Source: Kytococcus schroeteri (lineage in GTDB: Bacteria > Actinomycetota > Actinomycetes > Actinomycetales > Dermatophilaceae). From it: 64,000 nucleotides of DNA. The position numbers and the translations under genes are program-made. Of this stretch, positions 23,735-30,912 are shown in pieces. Location of the stretch: contig NZ_PKIZ01000014.1 of NCBI RefSeq assembly GCF_002847825.1, positions 1 through 64,000 on the forward strand. Direction: 5' to 3'. The stretch's first letter is position 1. Every line of letters starts with the position of its first letter. The notes beneath the pieces are model-generated. The model worked only from the letters and a program-made list of their open reading frames with translations, did no database searches and was not told the DNA's origin.

Positions 23735-24460
23735 TCACCCCGCCACTTTGGTGCGTGAGTCGTCACTTTTTTCCGGATCGTCCGGCCCCAGGGCCCCGGC
23801 CCCCTTTCCAGCGGGTGCCACCAGCACCACCGCCACCGGCGTGTCCAGGCCCGTGGCCGCACCGCCCGCGCCGGCCACCGCGTCGGACTCCTCGGGCGTG
23901 AGCGCCACCCACAGCCCACCCACCGCATCGGGTGACTCGGGGTCGGGTGCCACGCTGCCGCGCACGGTGGCCCGTCTCGCCACGGTCCGGCCGGTCTCCC
24001 GCTCGATGAGCCGCACCGTGGACCCGCTGCCGGCGGCCTGCAGCACCGGCGGGTCGAGCACCGGGAGGAAGACCAGCTCCTGCCCGGCCGGCACCTGGCG
24101 CCCGTCGGGCAGCAGCGCCCGTTCGGTCACCGGGTCGCCGGCCGCCAGCGGCACGGCCACTGTGCGTCCCACCAGTGCGTCCGCCCCGACCGGCGACCAG
24201 GTGACCGCGTCCTGCGGCAGCTCCACCTCCTCGAGGTGCTCCTCGGCCAAGGGGGTGCCGGGGGCCACGTCGCCGGCCGCCACCACTGCACGGGCGGTCT
24301 CCGGCGGGGGTGGTGCCACGGCCTGCACCCCCGTGCCCACGGCCAGGGCCGCGCAGGCGACGGCCCCCGCGCGCCGCCATCGGCGCACGCGGTGGGCCGC
24401 CGGGCGGTCGCTCGTGGCGGGAGTGCGGTCGCGTCGGCGCAGGCGGCGCAGCAGGTCCAT
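23735..24460 (-). CDS. SAF-domain membrane-anchored protein (CpaB/RcpC-like)
   Basis: 241 residues. An Arg-rich N-terminus and a single membrane segment at about 32-52 are followed by a SAF domain (about 58-120; VVAAGDVAPGTPLAEEHL and TVAVPLAAGDPVT) and a variable C-terminal domain. CpaB/RcpC proteins with this layout take part in Flp pilus assembly, but isolated SAF proteins are common in Actinobacteria without pili. The start has GGAGGAG upstream. It lies between mscL and the zinc-ribbon gene. Confidence 0.7.
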   Translation of the reverse strand: MDLLRRLRRRDRTPATSDRPAAHRVRRWRRAGAVACAALAVGTGVQAVAPPPPETARAVVAAGDVAPGTPLAEEHLEEVELPQDAVTWSPVGADALVGRTVAVPLAAGDPVTERALLPDGRQVPAGQELVFLPVLDPPVLQAAGSGSTVRLIERETGRTVARRATVRGSVAPDPESPDAVGGLWVALTPEESDAVAGAGGAATGLDTPVAVVLVAPAGKGAGALGPDDPEKSDDSRTKVAG

Positions 24461-24495
24461 GGGTCCTCCTCCGGGTGTCGTCCGGGAGGAGCGTC

Positions 24496-24535
24496 GCGGC
24501 CCGGCTCCTCCGCGTGTGTGGGGGAGCCGGGCCGC
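24496..24535. terminator. intrinsic terminator between zinc-ribbon and SAF genes
   Basis: A 13-bp stem (24496-24508 with 24523-24535) follows the zinc-ribbon gene on the minus strand. Confidence 0.6.
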
Positions 24536-24588
24536 CTGTGGATGCCGGGAGGGGGAGTGTTCCCCCTCCACAGCCAATGGGTCGTCGG

Positions 24589-24804
24589 TCAGTCGCCGGA
24601 CCCGCCGGAGTCCCCGCCACCGGAGGGGCCACGGCTGTCGGTGCGGTAGAAGCCGCCGCCCTTGAAGGTCACGCCGACGGTGCCGTACACCTTGCGCAGC
24701 TTCCCCTCGCACTGCGGGCAGGTGGTGAGGGCGTCGTCGGTCATCTTCTGGTTCACGTCGAAGGCGTTGTCGCACGCCGTGCACGCGTAGGAGTAGGTGG
24801 GCAT
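24589..24804 (-). CDS. FmdB-family zinc ribbon, probable Ruc-type chaperone
   Basis: 71 residues. Residues 1-42 form a zinc ribbon with two CxxC knuckles (YACTAC and CPQC); the rest is a Gly/Ser/Asp-rich disordered tail. In Mycobacterium tuberculosis the gene at the same place beside FTHF ligase and galU is Rv0991c, described as the oxidation-activated chaperone Ruc. Ribbon, tail and gene neighbourhood agree, so I infer the same role. The -10 TAAAAT is 7 nt upstream of the ATG. Confidence 0.78.
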   Translation of the reverse strand: MPTYSYACTACDNAFDVNQKMTDDALTTCPQCEGKLRKVYGTVGVTFKGGGFYRTDSRGPSGGGDSGGSGD

Positions 24805-24811
24805 GGGGCGG

Positions 24812-24817
24812 ATTTTA
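24812..24817 (-). promoter_or_regulatory. -10 element (TAAAAT) of the zinc-ribbon gene
   Basis: On the minus strand TAAAAT lies 7 nt before the ATG at 24804, which suggests a leaderless transcript. Confidence 0.5.
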
Positions 24818-25435
24818 CGGCGTCTCCGCGCCCCGCCCGCCGCCGAACCAGGTGGTCCCGGCCGGCCGCAGCACCCCGTCCACCGGCAGGTCGTGCGCCT
24901 CGTGCGGCACGCGGTCCACCAGCTCGACGTCGTGCAGCAGGGTCACCACCCGCACCCCCTCGCGACGCCGCGGCAGGGTGCGGTCGTAGCAGCCGCCGCC
25001 CTGGCCCAGGCGCATCCCCGCTCGGTCCACGGCCAGCCCCGGGGTGAGCACCAGGTCGGCCTCCGCGATGCCGTCGAGCCCCATCGCGGGACCGAGCCCC
25101 ACCGCGTCGTCCGCCACCACGTCACCCGCGGGAAGGCCCCGCACCTCCGCCCAGTCCAGCGAGAGGTCGGGCAGCGTCAGCGGCACGAGCACGCGCACCC
25201 CCTCGTCCAGCAGGGCACGGGTCAGGGCGGCGGTGGGCGGCTCGGTACGCCAGGCGGTGAACAGCGTCACCGTCCGCGCCCCCTCGCCCCGCACCAGCTC
25301 GATGCCGTGGCGCGCCAGGGCGGCGCCGTCCGCGGCGTGCCGTTCGCACGCGGCCCACTCGCGGCGTGCGGCCCGCACCACGCGGCGTGCCTCCTTCTTG
25401 TCGGCGGGCAGCTCCAGGGGCAGGTCGGTGGCCAT
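24815..25435 (-). CDS. 5-formyltetrahydrofolate cyclo-ligase
   Basis: 206 residues. The family signature GMRLGQGGGCYDR lies near 142-154, and the N-terminus has the ATP-binding basic stretch KKEARRVVRAARREW. The enzyme converts 5-formyl-THF to 5,10-methenyl-THF with ATP. It is divergent from galU, an arrangement conserved in Actinobacteria. Confidence 0.92.
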   Translation of the reverse strand: MATDLPLELPADKKEARRVVRAARREWAACERHAADGAALARHGIELVRGEGARTVTLFTAWRTEPPTAALTRALLDEGVRVLVPLTLPDLSLDWAEVRGLPAGDVVADDAVGLGPAMGLDGIAEADLVLTPGLAVDRAGMRLGQGGGCYDRTLPRRREGVRVVTLLHDVELVDRVPHEAHDLPVDGVLRPAGTTWFGGGRGAETP

Positions 25436-25523
25436 GCAGGCAGTATCCCGCCGACCCCGCGGCGGACCCGCCCCGAGACGGCTCCGTCCCCCGGTGGGAC
25501 GGGCGGGGCCCGGCCGGGTCGCC

Positions 25524-25529
25524 TACTGT
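25524..25529 (+). promoter_or_regulatory. -10 element (TACTGT) of leaderless galU
   Basis: TACTGT ends 6 nt before the galU ATG at 25536. Confidence 0.5.
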
Positions 25530-25535
25530 GGGCCC

Positions 25536-26456
25536 ATGACGACGCGACGCCCGGTCCGCAAGGCCGTGATCCCCGTGGCGGGTCTGGGGACCCGCTTCCT
25601 GCCCGCCACCAAGGCCATCCCCAAGGAGATGCTGCCGGTGGTGGACAAGCCCGCCATCCAGTACGTGGTGGAGGAGGCCGTGCGCGCCGGCGTGGGCAAC
25701 GTGGTGATGGTGACCGGCCGCAACAAGGGCGCGCTGGAGGACCACTTCGACCGCCACTGGGAGCTCGAGAAGGCCCTGGAGAAGAAGGGCGACGACCTGC
25801 GCCTGCGCCGGGTGCAGAAGTCCAACGAGATGGGCAGCCCCCACTTCGTGCGCCAGGGTGAGCCCAAGGGCCTGGGCCATGCCGTGCTCTGCGGCCGCCC
25901 GCACGTGGGCGACGAGCCGTTCGCGGTGCTGCTGGGCGACGACCTCATCGGCGCCGGGGACCACCTCCTGGAGCAGATGATGGAGGTGCAGCAGGAGCGC
26001 GGCGGCTGCGTCGTGGCCCTGATGGAGGTGCCGGCCGACCAGGTCAACCTGTACGGCTGCGCGGCCATCGAGGGCGAGCCCGACGCCGACGGCGTGGTGA
26101 AGGTGACCGGGCTGGTGGAGAAGCCGGACCCGGCCGACGCGCCGAGCAACCTGGCCATCATCGGCCGCTACGTGCTGGACCCGAGCATCTTCGACGTGCT
26201 GGAGGACCTGCCCCCGGGTCGTGGCAACGAGATCCAGCTGACCGACGCCCTGCAGGAGCGCGCCACCGCCACCGGTGAGGGCGCCGGGGTGTGGGGCGTG
26301 GTCTTCCGCGGCGACCGGTACGACACCGGCGACCGCCTGGACTACCTCAAGGCCGTGGTGCGTCTGGGCCGCCGGCACGGCGAGTTCGGCGAGGAGTTCG
26401 ACGCCTGGCTGCGCGAGTACGTGCAGGGTCTGGACGTCCCGACCACCGACGCCTGA
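25536..26456 (+). CDS. galU: UTP-glucose-1-phosphate uridylyltransferase
   Basis: 306 residues. The nucleotidyltransferase signature GLGTRFLPATKAIPKEMLP is at 16-34, with the metal-binding GDD (about 135) and LVEKP downstream. It makes UDP-glucose for cell-wall polymers and glycans. The gene leads a block with rimJ and a GlpR/SepX-like gene. In Corynebacterium and Mycobacterium a gephyrin-like moeA/glp gene lies between galU and rimJ, but here only 20 bp separate them. Confidence 0.95.
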   Translation: MTTRRPVRKAVIPVAGLGTRFLPATKAIPKEMLPVVDKPAIQYVVEEAVRAGVGNVVMVTGRNKGALEDHFDRHWELEKALEKKGDDLRLRRVQKSNEMGSPHFVRQGEPKGLGHAVLCGRPHVGDEPFAVLLGDDLIGAGDHLLEQMMEVQQERGGCVVALMEVPADQVNLYGCAAIEGEPDADGVVKVTGLVEKPDPADAPSNLAIIGRYVLDPSIFDVLEDLPPGRGNEIQLTDALQERATATGEGAGVWGVVFRGDRYDTGDRLDYLKAVVRLGRRHGEFGEEFDAWLREYVQGLDVPTTDA

Positions 26457-26476
26457 GCGCCCGCCTCCGTACGACC

Positions 26477-27097
26477 GTGGCCCGCACCGTCGCCTGGCCC
26501 GTGTGCCCCGAGGGGCTCACTCCGGCCGGCGAGGTGGTGCGGCTCCGCCCCCTGGTGCGGGGCGACTGGCCGGCCTACCTGCGGCTGCGGCGCGCCAACC
26601 TCGGGCACCTCACCCCGGGCACGGCCGACGACCCGGACGCCCCCGGGCTGGGGGCGGTGCCGCCGGTGCGGGCGGCCTTCCACCGGATGGTGCGTCGCGC
26701 CCGCCCGGAGGCGCTCTCCGGGGCGGCGCTGCACTGGGGCGTCGAGTACCGCGGCGAGCTCGCCGGCGAGATGGTGCTCGACGACATCCGGTGGGGTGGG
26801 CACCGGTCGGCCTCGGCGGGGTACTGGGTGGACAGTGCGGTGACCGGTCGGGGTGTGGGGCGCACCGCGCTGCGGCTTGCTCTGGACCACGCGCTCGGGC
26901 CGGTGGGCCTGCACCGTGTGGAGGTGGCGGTGGCCGTGGACAACGCCACCTCCCTGGCGATGGTGGGGGCCCTCGGCCTGCGCGAGGAGGGGCTGCGGCG
27001 GGCCGCGGTGTTCATCGACGGGGCGTGGCGCGACCACCGCGTCTTCGCCGTGACGGCCCCGGAGTGGGGACCGTCCGGGGTGGTGCGCGAACCGTGA
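26477..27097 (+). CDS. GNAT acetyltransferase, RimJ-like
   Basis: 206 residues with the GNAT fold: LRPLVRGDWPAYLRLR (strand 1/helix 1), YWVDSAVTGRGVGRTALRLAL (acetyl-CoA pyrophosphate loop, TGRGVGRT) and HRVEVAVAVDNATSLAMVGALG. RimJ-type enzymes acetylate protein N-termini, and the galU-rimJ neighbourhood supports that branch. The GTG at 26477 gives a complete N-terminus 20 bp after galU. Confidence 0.85.
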   Translation: MARTVAWPVCPEGLTPAGEVVRLRPLVRGDWPAYLRLRRANLGHLTPGTADDPDAPGLGAVPPVRAAFHRMVRRARPEALSGAALHWGVEYRGELAGEMVLDDIRWGGHRSASAGYWVDSAVTGRGVGRTALRLALDHALGPVGLHRVEVAVAVDNATSLAMVGALGLREEGLRRAAVFIDGAWRDHRVFAVTAPEWGPSGVVREP

Positions 27098-27164
27098 CCG
27101 GATGTTCACTCTCCGTTGGGGTCGAGGACGTGTGTTGCCCCTGTGAATCACACCGTTGTGTTTC

Positions 27165-27170
27165 TAGACT
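27165..27170 (+). promoter_or_regulatory. -10 element (TAGACT) of the glpR-like gene
   Basis: TAGACT sits 6 nt before the ATG at 27177. Confidence 0.5.
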
Positions 27171-27176
27171 GCGGCC

Positions 27177-27950
27177 ATGCCGCCCAGCCTCCTCGTCCTC
27201 GTGCTCGTCGTCCTCGTCTGGGTGGGTTTCGGTGCTCAGTGGTGGTGGAAGCGACGTGACCACGTGAAGACGGTGAAGTCCATGGACGCCTTCCTGGACG
27301 CGATGGAGGCCCTGGAGCAGTCGGTGCGGATGCCCGACCCCCGCTCGCGCGACCTGGACCACCCTCCAGCGCAGCACGTCTCGCCGACCGCGCAGCTGCA
27401 GCCGACGGTCACCGTCAAGCCGCGCCGCGACGAGGCCGACGTGGCGCGCGCCCACGCTCGGGAGGCCGAGCGCCGCGCCCGCGCGGCTCGCGGCGCCGAC
27501 CTCTTCACCCTCGGTTCGGTGCGCGACCAGCTTGCCGACGCCTCCGTGCGCGCCGGCCTGCTGCTGGCCACCGCCCTGGGCCTGCTGGTCTCCCTCGCCG
27601 GTGCGCTGGTGGGAGCGCTGAGCTGGTTCTGGGTGGCCCTGTTCGTGCTCGGGTTCGCCGCCACCGTGGCCTGGTCGCGCAAGTGCGCCGAGATGCAGCT
27701 GCGCGGCACCGGGCTGCGCATCACCGGTGTGCGCCGCGGGGCCCGGGAGGTGCCCGCCGGTGGCCGGTCGGCCTCCGGGCGCTCGCGCTCCGTGGCGGCC
27801 CGCCGTGGTCGGTCCTCGGCCCCGACTCGTGCGCAGCGTCCGGCCCGCCCCGGCCGGCCCACGCACGCGCCCTCGCGTCGCCCGCTGCCCAAGGGTGTCA
27901 AGGTCACCGCGGCGCCGCGGTCCCAGCGCCGCACTGCGGCCCGCCGCTGA
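27177..27950 (+). CDS. GlpR/SepX-like membrane protein (divisome-associated)
   Basis: 257 residues. The first membrane helix is at about 4-20, followed by WWWKRRDHVKTVKSMDAF, a cytoplasmic linker, an Ala/Arg-rich helix, a hairpin of two membrane helices (about 124-146 and 149-166) and a basic, Arg/Ser/Pro-rich tail. This topology and the position after galU-rimJ match the corynebacterial gephyrin receptor GlpR and Streptomyces SepX, both cell-division proteins. Assignment is by topology and synteny; residue similarity cannot be scored here. The usual partner Glp/MoeA is not adjacent. Confidence 0.65.
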   Translation: MPPSLLVLVLVVLVWVGFGAQWWWKRRDHVKTVKSMDAFLDAMEALEQSVRMPDPRSRDLDHPPAQHVSPTAQLQPTVTVKPRRDEADVARAHAREAERRARAARGADLFTLGSVRDQLADASVRAGLLLATALGLLVSLAGALVGALSWFWVALFVLGFAATVAWSRKCAEMQLRGTGLRITGVRRGAREVPAGGRSASGRSRSVAARRGRSSAPTRAQRPARPGRPTHAPSRRPLPKGVKVTAAPRSQRRTAARR

Positions 27951-27982
27951 GCGGGGCGGGTCGCTGGCCCGCAGCCGGCCGC

Positions 27983-28027
27983 GCGTTGGCCGCGTTGGCC
28001 GCGTTGGCCGCGTTGGCCGCGTTGGCC
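27983..28027 (+). repeat. 9-bp tandem repeat, five copies
   Basis: GCGTTGGCC is repeated five times exactly. The last copy supplies the TTGGCC used as -35 of the tRNA-Ala promoter. Confidence 0.95.
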
Positions 28028-28051
28028 CACCGTCCGGACAGTTGCTATAGT
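28022..28051 (+). promoter_or_regulatory. promoter of tRNA-Ala
   Basis: TTGGCC (28022-28027), 18 bp, then TATAGT (28046-28051), which ends 14 bp before the tRNA. The -10 is strong and the -35 is moderate. Confidence 0.65.
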
Positions 28052-28065
28052 CGGCGGTCGCACAC

Positions 28066-28138
28066 GGGGCTATGGCGCAGTTGGTAGCGCGTCTCGTTCG
28101 CAATGAGAAGGTCAGGGGTTCGAATCCCCTTAGCTCCA
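28066..28138 (+). tRNA. tRNA-Ala (CGC anticodon)
   Basis: A 73-nt cloverleaf: acceptor GGGGCTA/TAGCTCC, D arm GCGC/GCGC, anticodon stem TCTCG/TGAGA (one G-U closing pair) with loop TTCGCAA, T arm AGGGG-TTCGAAT-CCCCT, and discriminator A. Anticodon CGC reads GCG. CCA is not encoded. Confidence 0.93.
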
Positions 28139-28147
28139 CCGGTGACA

Positions 28148-28179
28148 CGAAGGCCCCCTCCGCACGGAGGGGGCCTTCG
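28148..28179 (+). terminator. terminator of tRNA-Ala
   Basis: A 14-bp perfect stem (28148-28161 with 28166-28179) with a GCAC loop starts 9 bp after the tRNA. Confidence 0.75.
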
Positions 28180-28231
28180 TCGTGCGCGGGCCGTGGCCCG
28201 CAAGTGCTGCTCCGGGGGGTGGGTCCACATC

Positions 28232-28271
28232 GCCCGGGGTGTCGCACGCTGTGGGCGTCGTCACCCCGGGC
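28232..28271 (-). terminator. possible terminator of brnQ
   Basis: A 10-bp perfect inverted repeat (28232-28241 with 28262-28271) with a 20-nt loop lies about 34 bp beyond the brnQ stop. Confidence 0.4.
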
Positions 28272-28304
28272 CAACCGGACCCTGCCCCGATGCGGGTGCC
28301 GCGC

Positions 28305-29666
28305 TCAGGCGGTGGCCGGCTCGGTCCGCGCCGTGTCCGGGCGGGCGGCACGCTCCGGGACCCCGCGCACCCGGTCGAGCACCGCGCCCACCACGGCCGC
28401 CACCAGGGTGGGCAGCACCCACCCGAGCTGCTGGGCGTGGCCCGGCGACCAGCTGATGAGCGGCTCGAGGGCCGAGGCGCCCCATCCCAGCCCGACGAGC
28501 GTCATGACGGCCGACCACACCAGGGCCACCGCCAGCGCGAGCACGTAGGCCAGGTGCAGGCGGAGCCGCAGGGCGGCCTCCACGAGCACCAGCAGGATCA
28601 GCGCCATCGCCGGCGGGTACAGGAAGCCGATGATGGGTGCCGCCACCTCGATCACCTGCTCCAGGCCCAGCGTGGAGATCGCCAGCGAGACGAGGCTGAA
28701 GACGATCGCCCACGTGCGGTAGGAGACGGCCGGCACAAGGCGGGCGAAGAACGACGAGGTGGCGCCCAGCAGGCCCACCGAGGTGGTGAGGCAGGCCAGG
28801 ATCACGATGAGCGCGAACACCACCGTGCCGGTCGGGCCCATGGTCTGGTGGGCGGCCTCGGAGAGCATGCTCGCCCCGTCGGTGTACCCCTGCCCGTCCG
28901 GCAGGCGCTGCCCGATGAGGGCCAGGCCCAGGTAGACCGCGCCCAGCATCAGGCCGGCGAGCAGACCGGCCACCGAGACACTGCGCAGCAGGCGGCGGCC
29001 CGGCTCGATGCCGGCGTGGGTGAGGGTGGTGATGACGACGATGCCCAGTGCCAGGGCGGCCAGGGAGTCCATCGTCAGGTAGCCCTGCAGGAAGCCGGAG
29101 ACGAACGGCTGGTCGGCGTACTCGGCGGAGGCCGCGGCGGGCTGGCGCTCCATGCGCACCAGCGAGAGGGTCACCAGCAGCACCATGAGCCCCAGCAGGG
29201 CCGGGGTGAGGTAGCGGCCGATGGTGTCGATGATGCCGTCGGGGTTGAGGGCCAGCAGGTAGGTGAGGCCGAAGAACACCACGGCGAAGACGGCCTTGGC
29301 GGTCCACGAGTCGGTGCCGGTGAGCGGCGGGACGCTCGCGGCGTAGCTCACCGCGCCGGTGCGCGGCAGCGCGTAGCTGGCGCCGATGGACAGGTACACC
29401 AGCACCGGGAACAGCACGCCGAACACGCGGCCTCCCCGGGAGGTGAGGTGCAGGATGTCGCCGCCGGTGACGGCCACGGCCGTCACCGCCAGGATCGGCA
29501 GGGCCACGGCCGAGAGCATGAAGCCCAGGAGGGCGGGTGCGAACCCGTCTCCGGCCTGCGCCCCCAGCATCGGTGGGAACACGAGGTTCCCCGCGCCGAA
29601 GAACATGGCGAAGAGGGAGGCCGCTGTCATGGCCATCAGGACGGTTCTGGATCGTGTGTGCTGCAT
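28305..29666 (-). CDS. brnQ: branched-chain amino acid:cation symporter
   Basis: 453 residues, about 12 membrane helices, LIVCS family. The N-terminal FAMFFGAGNLVFPPMLG (about 17-33) is the family hallmark. It imports leucine, isoleucine and valine with Na+ or H+. The ATG at 29666 has GGGAAAGAG upstream, and the frame upstream of it is low-complexity. The C-terminal 20 residues are hydrophilic. Confidence 0.93.
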   Translation of the reverse strand: MQHTRSRTVLMAMTAASLFAMFFGAGNLVFPPMLGAQAGDGFAPALLGFMLSAVALPILAVTAVAVTGGDILHLTSRGGRVFGVLFPVLVYLSIGASYALPRTGAVSYAASVPPLTGTDSWTAKAVFAVVFFGLTYLLALNPDGIIDTIGRYLTPALLGLMVLLVTLSLVRMERQPAAASAEYADQPFVSGFLQGYLTMDSLAALALGIVVITTLTHAGIEPGRRLLRSVSVAGLLAGLMLGAVYLGLALIGQRLPDGQGYTDGASMLSEAAHQTMGPTGTVVFALIVILACLTTSVGLLGATSSFFARLVPAVSYRTWAIVFSLVSLAISTLGLEQVIEVAAPIIGFLYPPAMALILLVLVEAALRLRLHLAYVLALAVALVWSAVMTLVGLGWGASALEPLISWSPGHAQQLGWVLPTLVAAVVGAVLDRVRGVPERAARPDTARTEPATA

Positions 29667-29771
29667 GCTCTTTCCCAGTGGTCGGTGTGTGACGGCGACC
29701 ATAGTTGCCCCGGGGTGGGGCTCCGTCGGGGGGAGGAAGGAGCGGCCTGACCGGGCCGGGCAGCATCGGGG

Positions 29772-30330
29772 CCTGGACGTCATCGAGGAGTACCTGTCCC
29801 TGCCGCGCCGGTGGGAGAGCAAGCTCGGTGGCTCGCCCTATCTCCCGGCCGGCGTGGCGTGGCCCACGCGTCCGGCCCCGGACGGGTACGTGCGGTCCAC
29901 GGACCACGGGGGCGAGACGCCCCCCTGGACCAGGTGCGCCTCCCCCTCCGCATGACCTTCACCCGCCGGGAGCCAGAGGAGCAGCTGCCGGGTCTCGGGA
30001 CGGCCGACGTCCCCCCGGCCCTCGGGGACACCCCCTAGGGGGAAGCGGTCGAGGCACTGATGGCGGCCGGGGTGGCCTCCGGCGGCACGCAGCTGGGCGG
30101 CTACCCGTACTTCACCCAGTCCGACCCGCGCGACCAGGATCAGGGGCCGGAGCGCGTCCTGCTCTTCCAGCTGGACAGCGACAGTGCGGGGGTCACCGTC
30201 GGCGATGCGGGCGTGATGGGCTTCTTCGTCCCGGTCGAGGACCTGGCCCGGGGAGACCTGCGGCGCGTGGGCATGTCCTGGGACTGCTGCTGTCGGGTGC
30301 GCCGGGTCCGTCCGCGGAGGGACCGGCCCC
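29772..30330 (+). pseudogene. broken DUF1963 (YwqG-like) gene
   Basis: Three frames carry successive pieces of a DUF1963 protein: first SKLGGSPYLPAGVAWP (from about 29772), then PLRMTFTRREPEEQLPG in another frame (about 29942-30038, ending at a stop), then GTQLGGYPYFTQSDPRD, VLLFQLDSD, GDAGVMGFFVPVEDL and MSWDCC in a further frame (about 30060-30300). DUF1963 proteins contain all of these in one frame. Much of the middle is missing too. The gene is therefore decayed, with at least one frameshift and a deletion. Confidence 0.75.
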
Positions 30331-30351
30331 GACGGAGTCGTCCCGGAGAAT

Positions 30352-30912
30352 GTGCCGGTGACTTCTCCCCACCCCGCCGAGTCCCTCGTCGTCGCGGCAG
30401 GCCGCCCCGACGTCGCCGTCCTCGACGAGCCCCGCCACCGGGTCTCCGAGCGCGCCCCCGCCTACTGGCGCGTGGGCGAGGTGGTGGGCCTGGTGGTCAC
30501 CCTGGTCATCTCCGCCGGCGTGCTGGGCGGGTGGTGGTTCCTGGCCGAGCACGCCCCGCCCTGGTGGGCCTGGGCGGTGGCTGGTCTCTTCGTGCTCGTC
30601 GGCCTGGTGTCGCTCGTGGTGGCCCCCGGCCTCCGCTACCGCTGGGCGCGGTGGGAGGCCACGCCGGACGCGGTGTACACCCGCACCGGGTGGATCGACA
30701 TCGAGCGCCGCATGGTGCCGCTGGCCCGCATCCAGACCGTGGACGTCTCGCGCGGCCCGATCATGCGCCACTTTGGCCTCACCGACGTGAAGATCACGAC
30801 CGCGTCCTCAGCCGGGGACGTCACCATCGAGGCGCTGGACGACGAGCGGGCCCAGGTGCTCCTCGAGCAGCTGACGCGCGCCGCGAGCGCCGTGCGGGGT
30901 GACGGCACGTGA
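30352..30912 (+). CDS. PH-domain membrane protein, YdbS-like
   Basis: 186 residues. Two membrane helices (about 45-66 and 71-94) are followed by a bacterial PH (bPH2/DUF304) domain with ATPDAVYTRTGWIDIERRMVPLARIQTVDVSRG. YdbS/YdbT pairs are membrane proteins of unknown biochemical role; B. subtilis homologues protect against certain antimicrobial peptides. GTG 30352 and GTG 30358 are both possible starts; the first has GGAG nearer. It overlaps the YdbT-like gene by GTGA. Confidence 0.82.
   Translation: MPVTSPHPAESLVVAAGRPDVAVLDEPRHRVSERAPAYWRVGEVVGLVVTLVISAGVLGGWWFLAEHAPPWWAWAVAGLFVLVGLVSLVVAPGLRYRWARWEATPDAVYTRTGWIDIERRMVPLARIQTVDVSRGPIMRHFGLTDVKITTASSAGDVTIEALDDERAQVLLEQLTRAASAVRGDGT

Noticed and set aside
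27983..28027. CRISPR array
   Set aside because: The units are 9 bp with no spacers, so this is a simple tandem repeat.
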